DNA of 64,000 nt, taken from Arthrobacter sp. ISL-95. GTDB lineage: Bacteria > Actinomycetota > Actinomycetes > Actinomycetales > Micrococcaceae. A program made the position numbers and the translations under genes. Under the pieces are notes generated by a model. The model saw only the letters and a list, made by a program, of their open reading frames with translations. It searched no databases and was not told where the DNA came from. The stretch is taken from the NCBI RefSeq assembly GCF_018613695.1, contig NZ_JAGGPR010000003.1, forward strand, positions 186,001 to 250,000. The letters are read 5' to 3'. The stretch's first letter is position 1; the number at the start of each line of letters is the position of its first letter. Shown piece by piece: positions 58,188 to 64,000 of this stretch.

Positions 58188-58559
58188 ATGGCAAAGCCCG
58201 AAGTAGAGTTCACCCCCGTATCCTCAGTGGACTTCGCACCGTGCAACCCGCACATCGAAGGCCTGTCCGAGGCAATTCTTACCCGGGATTCGGACAACGA
58301 CAGCGTCACCCGGATCCTCAAATTCGAACCAGGTACGGACACCTCCCCCAATGGGGTCCTCACCCACGATTTCTGGGAAGAAGTGTTCATCTTCGAGGGC
58401 TCCTTCGTGGATCAGCGCCTCGGCAAGACCTTCAAAGCCGGCGACTGGGCAACCCGCCCTCCCGGAATGGAACACGGACCGTGGGTCTCCGAAAACGGCG
58501 CCAAGATGTTCGAAGTCCGGTACTACACGGAAACGGCACAAACGGAGCGGAGTAACTGA
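58188..58559 (+). CDS. Cupin-domain protein
   Basis: The 123-residue protein is a small single-domain cupin (residues about 35-110). The first motif is TDTSPNGVLTHDFWEEVFIFEG, with His and Glu as likely metal ligands, and the second ends in RPPGMEHGPWVSENG with the last His. It resembles cupins that act as ring-cleaving dioxygenases or isomerases and those labelled anti-sigma ChrR-like; the former fits a catabolic operon. It lies 2 bp after the monooxygenase stop and 1 bp before the reductase start. Confidence 0.85.
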   Translation: MAKPEVEFTPVSSVDFAPCNPHIEGLSEAILTRDSDNDSVTRILKFEPGTDTSPNGVLTHDFWEEVFIFEGSFVDQRLGKTFKAGDWATRPPGMEHGPWVSENGAKMFEVRYYTETAQTERSN

Positions 58560-58560
58560 C

Positions 58561-59085
58561 ATGAGCCTGGCACCAGCCTTCACCATCCCCGACGCCATGG
58601 GAATGCGCCGCGCCATGGGCCGATTCCTCACCGGCGTCGCCGTGGTCACCACCCAGCACGAGGACGAGCAGTACGGGATGACCATCAGCTCACTGACCTC
58701 CATCAGCCTGGAACCGCCCATCCTGATGATCTCGCTGAACTTCTGCACGCGCACCGGTGAAGCACTTTTGGAGAGCGGCAAATTCGCAGTCTCCATCCTC
58801 GGCGCAAAGCAGGAATCCGTGGCCCGGCGTTTCGCTGTCCGCGGCGGGGACCGCTTCGGCGACGGCGACTTCGACATCACGGACAGCGGTCTGCCGGTCA
58901 TCAAGGGCGCCCTCGCCCAGGCGGACTGCAGCGTAGTTCAGCAGTACGACGTCGGTGATCATCAGGTCTTCTTCGGCCAGGTCACCACTTGTCGGGACCG
59001 GGACGGTGAGGTGTTGGCGTTCAAGGCCGGACGCTTCGGCTCGTTCAGCGACTTCGGCCATGCCGAGATTCCCTGGATGTTCTGA
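58561..59085 (+). CDS. Flavin reductase (HpaC-type)
   Basis: The 174-residue protein is the small NAD(P)H:flavin oxidoreductase that feeds reduced flavin to the HpaB-type oxygenase. It has MRRAMGRFLTGVAVVTTQHE, GMTISSLTSISLEPPILMIS, the FAVSILGAKQESVARRFA region and a final DHQVFFGQV...GRFGSF. Start ATG 58561 lies 1 bp after the cupin stop. It is the last gene of the catabolic operon, followed by a strong terminator. Confidence 0.92.
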   Translation: MSLAPAFTIPDAMGMRRAMGRFLTGVAVVTTQHEDEQYGMTISSLTSISLEPPILMISLNFCTRTGEALLESGKFAVSILGAKQESVARRFAVRGGDRFGDGDFDITDSGLPVIKGALAQADCSVVQQYDVGDHQVFFGQVTTCRDRDGEVLAFKAGRFGSFSDFGHAEIPWMF

Positions 59086-59098
59086 GGAGAAATGCATA

Positions 59099-59139
59099 AA
59101 AGGGCGGTGCCAGGCTCGTTGAGTCCGGCACCGCCCTTT
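59099..59139. terminator. Bidirectional terminator
   Basis: AAAGGGCGGTGCC (59099-59111) pairs with GGCACCGCCCTTT (59127-59139) around a 15-base loop, between the flavin reductase and the convergent ABM protein gene. Confidence 0.85.
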
Positions 59140-59143
59140 CCAG

Positions 59144-59464
59144 CTATTCGATGGTCAGCTCACCCATGCGGTCCCAGCCGCTGCCTTCGAACTGGCGGCT
59201 GATGATGTGGGGAGTCTCCACGAGGGCTTGCGGCATGTCTGCCATGGCCTTCTTGAAGTGTGCGCTGTTGACGTGGGCCTCAGCGGCGTCGTCCTGGAAG
59301 GCTTCCACCAGGACGAACTCGTTGGGGTTATCCACACTGCGGGACCAGTCGAACCACAAGTTGCCGGGTTCTTCGCGGGTCGCCTTGGTGAAGTCGGACA
59401 CCAAGTCCAGCCAGCGCTCGGACCAATCGGGCTTGACGTTGAACTTGACCACAATAAAGATCAC
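59144..59464 (-). CDS. Putative quinol monooxygenase (ABM domain)
   Basis: The 106-residue protein has the antibiotic-biosynthesis-monooxygenase fold: IFIVVKFNVKPDWSERWLDL, TREEPGNLWFDWSRSVDNPN, VLVEAFQDDAAEAHVNSAHF and the C-terminal strand. Members (YgiN type) oxidise quinols without cofactors or act on signalling molecules. Start is GTG 59462-59464. It faces the catabolic operon and shares its terminator, so a role in handling a phenolic or quinol product of that operon is possible but unproven. Confidence 0.85.
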   Translation of the reverse strand: MIFIVVKFNVKPDWSERWLDLVSDFTKATREEPGNLWFDWSRSVDNPNEFVLVEAFQDDAAEAHVNSAHFKKAMADMPQALVETPHIISRQFEGSGWDRMGELTIE

Positions 59465-59596
59465 GGGATGCTGCCTTTCGTTGCACTACGGAATCCGTTC
59501 CATCCTTCCAGAATTAAAGCCCGACGGCGGCCCGCACCGAAAGGTGAGGACCGCCGTCGAACGCTGTTGTGGCGTGGTTGTGCTACTTGGTGACTC

Positions 59597-60490
59597 TTAC
59601 TTCGACGTGCCCTGAGAGACGGAGCCCTGCAGCTGGCGCTGGAAGATCACGTAGACAATGAGCACCGGAATGACCGTGACGCTGACCGCTGCGAACAGTG
59701 CGCCGTAGTCAACTGCGTAGCCCATCTGGCCGGCGAAGGCCGCGAGTTCCTGGGAAAGGACGCGCGGACCGGCGGCGTTGATGGATACCGGAATCAGGAA
59801 CTGGTTCCACAAGCCCAGGAAGTTGAAGATGGCAACCGAGGCGAGGCCCGGCTTGGCCATCGGTAGCATCACCTGGAAGAACGTCCGCCACTCCCCTGCT
59901 CCGTCGAGGGCCGCTGCTTCAGTGATTTCGTGCGGCAGCGATTTGAAGAAGGAAAACAGGAAGAACACGGTGAACGGGAGCGCGAAACCGACGTACACCA
60001 GGATGAGTCCCGGCAGGGTGTTCAGGAGCCCCATGTTCTTCAAAACGAAGAACAACGGCACCATGGCGAGGAAAATCGGGAACGTCAGCCCGGCGAGCAT
60101 CAGGTAGTAGATGGCCCTGCTGCCCGGGAAGGTGTAGCGGGCCAGGACGTAGGCGCACATGGCACCGAGGACCATCACGATCACCAGGGCCACGGCCACA
60201 ACGATCACGGAGTTCAGGAAGGCGCTGCCGATTCCGGCTTCGCTCCAGGCCTTGACGTAGTTGTCCAGCTTCCATTCACCGGGCAAGGCGAACGGCGAAG
60301 CGAAGATCTCGCTGGACGTCTTGAAGGAGGACATGAACGTCCACAGGAGTGGAAGGATGACGATCAGGGTCCAGATGGTCAGCGCGGTGTGCGAGACCGC
60401 TCCCACCACCTTGTCACCCGGCGTGGTTCCCGGGGTCCGCGGCTGGAAGTGCAGTGACTTCATTTCCGGGGTTGAGACTTTGGTTGTCAT
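59597..60490 (-). CDS. Carbohydrate ABC permease, MalG/NgcG type
   Basis: The 297-residue inner-membrane permease has six predicted helices and an EAA loop (ITEAAALDGAGEWRTFF). It is the last gene of a three-gene importer operon; its ATG overlaps the upstream permease stop by 1 bp (TAATG). With the binding protein it resembles the NgcEFG N-acetylglucosamine/chitobiose transporter of actinobacteria. No ATPase gene is present locally. Confidence 0.88.
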   Translation of the reverse strand: MTTKVSTPEMKSLHFQPRTPGTTPGDKVVGAVSHTALTIWTLIVILPLLWTFMSSFKTSSEIFASPFALPGEWKLDNYVKAWSEAGIGSAFLNSVIVVAVALVIVMVLGAMCAYVLARYTFPGSRAIYYLMLAGLTFPIFLAMVPLFFVLKNMGLLNTLPGLILVYVGFALPFTVFFLFSFFKSLPHEITEAAALDGAGEWRTFFQVMLPMAKPGLASVAIFNFLGLWNQFLIPVSINAAGPRVLSQELAAFAGQMGYAVDYGALFAAVSVTVIPVLIVYVIFQRQLQGSVSQGTSK

Positions 60491-61515
60491 TAGAGGCTCA
60501 CATCCTTATCGCCGCCGGTGAGCCGATTTACCAGGAACACCAATCCGGAGAAGATCAGCGTGGCAATGGCCAGCACAACGCCCATGGCACTGGCGAGACC
60601 GAACTGTCCCTTGCTGAATGCCGTGAAGAACAACTGTTGCGCCATGACCAGCGTGGAGTTGTCCGGACCACCGCCGGAGTTCAGTGCGGCCATGTAAACG
60701 AACGCGTCCAGTGCCAGGATGCCCATGTAGATGTAGGCGGTCTGGATGTTGTCGCGGATCAAGGGGATGGTGATGGACACGGCGGTGCGGAAGCGACCGG
60801 CGCCATCAATCCTGGCGGCCTCGAAAAGTTCGGCAGGAATGCCCTTGATGCCAGCCACGAAGAGAACCATGTAGAAGCCAACGAAGCCCCACACAATGAC
60901 GAACATGGTGGCGATCATGGCGGTGTTCTTGTCACCCAACCATGCAAAGTCCTTGAACTGGTCCAAGCCGAGGCCGGTCAGGATGCCGTTGAGCAAACCG
61001 CCCGAGGGATCGTAGATCTGACCCCACATGATGCCGATCGCTACTGCGGGAATGGTGTACGGGAAGAACGAAACCACGCGGTAGAAGCTGGAATTGCGCA
61101 AACCTTTGATTTGGCCTTTGCTGCTCCCGCCTACGGTAACCAGCGAGGCAAGCACCAGGCTCAGGATGATGGTGATGATCGGGAGGAAGATGACCAGGAG
61201 GATGTTGTTGGACATCGCCTTCATGAAGATGTCATCGGTAAAGATCTTCACGTAGTTTTCGAGACCTATGAAGTTCTGGTTGGGCGAGAAGCCGGACCAG
61301 TCCGTCAGTGAATATCCGAATGCCTGAATGAACGGCCAAATCACGAACAACAGGTAGATCGCCAACGGCAGTCCGAGGAACACCGCGAAGAAACTGACCT
61401 TGTCCCATGTCAATGGCTTACGCCGCCGCCTCACCACTTGCAGTGGGGCCTTCGCCGGAACGACGGCGGCCAGGCCGTCGTCGTTCCGGCTCTGCTGAGT
61501 TTTCACTGAGGTCAC
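60490..61515 (-). CDS. Sugar ABC permease, MalF/NgcF type
   Basis: The 341-residue permease has a basic N-terminal region (QVVRRRRKPLTWDK), six predicted helices and an EAA loop (LFEAARIDGAGRFRTAV). Start is GTG 61513-61515, overlapping the binding-protein stop by 4 bp (GTGA). It pairs with the NgcG-type permease encoded directly downstream. Substrate assignment to GlcNAc or chitobiose rests on resemblance of the binding protein. Confidence 0.88.
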   Translation of the reverse strand: MTSVKTQQSRNDDGLAAVVPAKAPLQVVRRRRKPLTWDKVSFFAVFLGLPLAIYLLFVIWPFIQAFGYSLTDWSGFSPNQNFIGLENYVKIFTDDIFMKAMSNNILLVIFLPIITIILSLVLASLVTVGGSSKGQIKGLRNSSFYRVVSFFPYTIPAVAIGIMWGQIYDPSGGLLNGILTGLGLDQFKDFAWLGDKNTAMIATMFVIVWGFVGFYMVLFVAGIKGIPAELFEAARIDGAGRFRTAVSITIPLIRDNIQTAYIYMGILALDAFVYMAALNSGGGPDNSTLVMAQQLFFTAFSKGQFGLASAMGVVLAIATLIFSGLVFLVNRLTGGDKDVSL

Positions 61516-62921
61516 TTCACTTCGATCTTCTTGACCGAGCTGTCGTTACGAACCTTGTCGGTGATGTTCTGCAGCGCGGAGGTGAGGGTTGCAACGTCCG
61601 ACTTGCCGTCCAGGAAGGTGTTCCAGACAACCAGCTGGTCCTTGTTGGTGCCGTACAGGTCAATGAAGTTCCAGGTGTAGATGTCTTCACCGGCATCGCT
61701 GAGCATCTTCGTCTGCGAAACCAGAGCGGTGGAACCGAAACCATCGGCCGGGACGGTGTCCTTGACGATGGTGGGAGCCAGCTTGGTCTTGGCGAAGTTG
61801 GTGGCAGCTTCCTTGGAGAGCATAATCCGGAGCAGTTCCTTGCCACCGGCGGCGTTCTTGCCCTGCGACGGGACGATGTACGGCTCACCCGCAGCGCTGT
61901 GAAGTGCTGTCTGCGGCATCTTGGGGCTGGCGCTTACAGACGGGGCCGGGGCACCCATCATGTTGAAGCCGGCCTTGGTCTGGTCCTTCATTTCGTTTTC
62001 AATCCAGGAACCCGACGGGTAGAACACAGCTTCCTGTGCGTTGCTCCACTGCGCCTGGGCGGCCGTGAACTGGGTGCCGGAGCCGCCCGGTTTGAAGAAG
62101 CCGGCCTTGACGATCTTGTCCATGGCAGCGAAGACGGACTGGATGGCCGGGTGCGACCAGCAATCGGCTTTGAGGTTCTCAAGCGCCAGGCGTACGTCGT
62201 CGCCGCCTTCCTTGATGGCGGAAGCGATGGCCAGCTCCTGGTAATACGTGGCCGCTTCCTTGCCCCAGACGAAGAGGTACTTGCCCTTGGCTTTGGCCTG
62301 CTCGCCCAGGGTGTACATCTCATCCCAGGTCTTCGGAACGGTCCAGCCGTTTTCCTTGAGCAGGGAGTCGGAGTACCACACAGCGTAGACGGTCAACACG
62401 TAGTTCAAGGCGGCAAGCTTGCCGTCAAAAGTGCCTGGAGCCAGTACGCCGGTGTACAGGGTGTCCTTGATGACCTTGCCCTCAAGGTTCTTGGCCTCCA
62501 CAACGCTGGTGAGGTCTTCAAGCTGGGCAAGGATGGTGCTGAAGCCGATGGCCTTCGCGCCGGAGTTATCGATCAAGTCCGGCGGGTTGCCACCGACGAA
62601 ACGCGGCTGAAGTTCCTGCGCAATGTCCGTGGACGGAGAAATCTTGGCAGTGGAGCCCTCATGCGTCTTCTCGAAGATCTTGCCGGCGAACTCGACGTAA
62701 TCGATGCCGTAGCCACCCTTGAAGATCACGGCGTCCAGGGCAGCCTTGTCAGCCATGCCGAACGGGTTGGTGTCGGAAACGGTGCCCGTGGGCCCGGTGG
62801 TAGTGGTGCCGCCGCCTGCGGCGCAGGAAGCAATGGTTCCCCCCATGGGCACGAGCACGGCTGCTGCGAGTGCTCCGCGCAAGAATCCACGGCGACCGAC
62901 GGACTGGTGCTGAACGTTCAT
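61512..62921 (-). CDS. N-acetylglucosamine/chitobiose-type binding lipoprotein (NgcE-like)
   Basis: The 469-residue receptor has a twin-arginine signal (VGRRGFLRGALAAAVLV) and a lipobox ending in Cys (IASC, about residue 33), then a Gly/Thr-rich linker and a solute-binding fold. PSTDIAQELQPRFVGGNPPD and LLKENGWTVPKTWDEMY are typical of NgcE-like proteins that bind N-acetylglucosamine and chitobiose. It heads a three-gene operon. GGAGGG precedes the ATG. The upstream region has TGATCGAAA-type dyads. The importer would supply GlcNAc from chitin or peptidoglycan. Confidence 0.88.
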   Translation of the reverse strand: MNVQHQSVGRRGFLRGALAAAVLVPMGGTIASCAAGGGTTTTGPTGTVSDTNPFGMADKAALDAVIFKGGYGIDYVEFAGKIFEKTHEGSTAKISPSTDIAQELQPRFVGGNPPDLIDNSGAKAIGFSTILAQLEDLTSVVEAKNLEGKVIKDTLYTGVLAPGTFDGKLAALNYVLTVYAVWYSDSLLKENGWTVPKTWDEMYTLGEQAKAKGKYLFVWGKEAATYYQELAIASAIKEGGDDVRLALENLKADCWSHPAIQSVFAAMDKIVKAGFFKPGGSGTQFTAAQAQWSNAQEAVFYPSGSWIENEMKDQTKAGFNMMGAPAPSVSASPKMPQTALHSAAGEPYIVPSQGKNAAGGKELLRIMLSKEAATNFAKTKLAPTIVKDTVPADGFGSTALVSQTKMLSDAGEDIYTWNFIDLYGTNKDQLVVWNTFLDGKSDVATLTSALQNITDKVRNDSSVKKIEVK

Positions 62922-63039
62922 TTCTAAACCCTCCAGTGACTCGTAGTGCCCGACCGTTGCGGCGGGAAAGCCGTTCAGTCAGACAGTCTGGGCTGGCGCT
63001 CTGGCAGCACCAACCTTCTGTGACATAATTCACCAGGAA

Positions 63040-63075
63040 TGATCGAAAATCAATCTTTCTTGGTACTTTCGATCA
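63040..63075. promoter_or_regulatory. Dyad TGATCGAAA-N18-TTTCGATCA upstream of NgcE-like operon
   Basis: Perfect 9-bp arms (63040-63048 and 63067-63075), with two related copies, TCAATCTTTC (63050) and TGATCTTTC (63091). They lie about 120 bp before the operon start. TTTCGATC-type boxes are typical of DeoR-family sugar regulators; none is encoded in the window. Confidence 0.45.
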
Positions 63076-63098
63076 ACATTTGTCAAAGCGTGATCTTT

Positions 63099-63356
63099 CT
63101 ACGGACCACCTGCGAGGGCCTTTCCGCACTCCGTAATCGCATCCCGGGCCACAACCCCTTGCCGCTCGGTTCCCAGTGGTACCGCCATTCTTCGGCCGAG
63201 TCGGAACACTGGGAAGGCTTCGGTGAGGCGCTTTTTACGCTGCAGAAACGAGCCGTGGCTTGCGTGCAAAACAATCATCCAGTGCTCGGGGCGCTCATCA
63301 CGGACGGTGGAGGCACATTTGAGGGCTTCGGAGGTCAGCTTTTTCTGATCCAGCAT
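63099..63356 (-). CDS. Small hypothetical protein
   Basis: The 85-residue basic protein (MLDQKKLTSEALKCASTV, then MIVLHASHGSFLQRKKRLTE) is not recognised. ATG 63354-63356 is supported by AGGAG 7 bp upstream, and codon choice in this frame is GC-rich at third positions as in neighbouring genes, unlike the overlapping plus-strand frame. It lies upstream of and in the same direction as the NgcE-like operon, with the TGATCGAAA boxes between. Confidence 0.5.
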   Translation of the reverse strand: MLDQKKLTSEALKCASTVRDERPEHWMIVLHASHGSFLQRKKRLTEAFPVFRLGRRMAVPLGTERQGVVARDAITECGKALAGGP

Positions 63357-63451
63357 CAAACCGCTCCTGACCAGCGCGTGGCTGAGGTCTTTAGGTATGC
63401 AGTATCAATCTAGTCCCATGTCAGCGCCGTGGGGAGGGGTTTGAGGGCGTG

Positions 63452-63862
63452 TCAGTTGCCCTGCGGTTTCGCGAGCCGGGCCCAGCCGAGTTGCTCCTGC
63501 TGTTTGCGGCTCAGCGTGGCCACTACCAGGTCGTAAGAGTCCTCCACCATGTCCCGGATCATGCCGTCAGAAAGGGCCCCATCCAGGCGGACTCCGTTCC
63601 AATGGGTTTTGTTCATGTGCCAAGCACCTGTGATTTCCGGGTTCGCCGACCTGAGTTGTTCGGCCAACGCCGGCTCGCATTTGAGGCTCACCGACCAGTT
63701 CTCCGGGTCCATGGAGGACATCGCGAACATCTTGGCCTCGTGCCGCGCCCCACCAGCGACGGCGGCACGCACCTTGAACACGGAGGTTTCGGGGCCGAAC
63801 GGGAAGTCTTCGAACGCGCCGGGGAAGCTGAGGCAAATTTCGCGGAGGGTGGGAACATCCAT
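63452..63862 (-). CDS. MmcQ/YjbR-family protein
   Basis: The 136-residue protein has the YjbR/MmcQ signature: LREICLSFPGAFEDFPFGPE near the N-terminus, MFAMSSMDPENWSVSLKCEP, WHMNKTHWNGVRLDG and the C-terminal helix with DSYDLVVATL. The fold is a double-wing CyaY-like domain, often called DNA-binding without firm evidence. No strong ribosome-binding site precedes the ATG. The gene lies between a small hypothetical gene and a gene cut by the window edge, all on the minus strand. Confidence 0.87.
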   Translation of the reverse strand: MDVPTLREICLSFPGAFEDFPFGPETSVFKVRAAVAGGARHEAKMFAMSSMDPENWSVSLKCEPALAEQLRSANPEITGAWHMNKTHWNGVRLDGALSDGMIRDMVEDSYDLVVATLSRKQQEQLGWARLAKPQGN

Positions 63863-63921
63863 GAGGAGAGCCTACTGGCGCTCCGGGCCGGCGGTCACGC
63901 CCCTCATCAGGAAGCGAGCGC

Positions 63922-64000
63922 CTACGCCACGCCCAGGAAGTCTTCCAGCAGCACCACTTCAAGCCCCGCAGCCAACTGGGCGGCACGGAAGGCCGCGAGG
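63922..64000 (-). CDS. C-terminus of a gene cut by the window edge
   Basis: The last 26 codons of a minus-strand gene are visible, ending LAAGLEVVLLEDFLGVA at the TAG 63922-63924. Reading frame and codon choice look coding. Too little remains to name the product. Confidence 0.5.
   Translation of the reverse strand, partial: LAAFRAAQLAAGLEVVLLEDFLGVA

Noticed and set aside
61407..62927. A 506-codon open frame antisense to the NgcE-like gene
   Set aside because: Shadow of the binding-protein gene; the product is low in recognisable structure and has no start signals.
63039..63413. A 124-codon plus-strand frame beginning at ATG 63039
   Set aside because: Codon choice is unlike neighbouring genes and the Shine-Dalgarno touches the ATG; the minus-strand frame at 63099-63356 has better signals.

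Overview
The window is a gene-dense stretch of a high-GC actinobacterial chromosome. Alternative GTG/TTG starts are common, several regulator genes look leaderless, and there are markers such as the ffs-dnaX-recR block, DUF4193, lysC with an internal beta-subunit start, Stealth and LytR_C proteins. Together these suggest a soil Micrococcaceae of the Arthrobacter/Paenarthrobacter type. That genus call is inference from gene content, not a database match. I see no insertion sequence, prophage, CRISPR array or rRNA operon.

Layout: 1-378 is the end of a DsbA/FrnE-like oxidoreductase. 476-6484 is an arabinan/arabinose-type uptake and hydrolysis operon (lipoprotein binding protein, two permeases, GH51 arabinofuranosidase) preceded by its LacI-type regulator. 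6592-14945 holds scattered single genes: a TetR regulator, a LytR_C protein with a small ParB-like partner, a HAD phosphatase, a Stealth sugar-phosphotransferase, a phosphodiesterase, glutathione peroxidase, a large M23 peptidase and a MarR regulator. 15043-22140 has a drug-efflux MFS protein under apparent MarR control, a DUF2236 protein, and bifunctional PutA with a divergent LysR regulator. 22186-30190 is mostly housekeeping: tRNA-Ser, SRP RNA, dnaX, recR and lysC. 30258-34769 is a TetR-controlled sugar transporter plus GH3 beta-glucosidase pair.

34925-45786 is a set of small conserved or stress-related genes (DUF4193, LapA-like, OhrR-like, Mn-catalase, DUF1540). It encloses a protease/inhibitor neighbourhood: a lipoprotein SSI-type subtilisin inhibitor, a second SSI-like protein with no signal peptide and one disulfide pair fewer, and a large secreted subtilase. 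46093-49422 is purS-purQ-purL. 49506-52599 is a three-gene operon of two cyclic-di-GMP enzymes around an unknown protein.

53050-59085 is a complete, tightly coupled catabolic module: GntR regulator, MFS uptake protein, nitrilase-family amidohydrolase, DUF2848 hydrolase, HpaB-type flavin monooxygenase, cupin and flavin reductase. I cannot assign its substrate, and it is the best candidate here for an undescribed pathway. 59597-62921 is an N-acetylglucosamine/chitobiose-type ABC uptake operon (NgcEFG-like). The window closes with a small hypothetical gene, an MmcQ/YjbR protein and a gene truncated by the right edge.

Recurring themes are long near-perfect intergenic palindromes, two of which share the same stem core, and palindromic operators placed exactly in promoter spacers next to divergent regulators.
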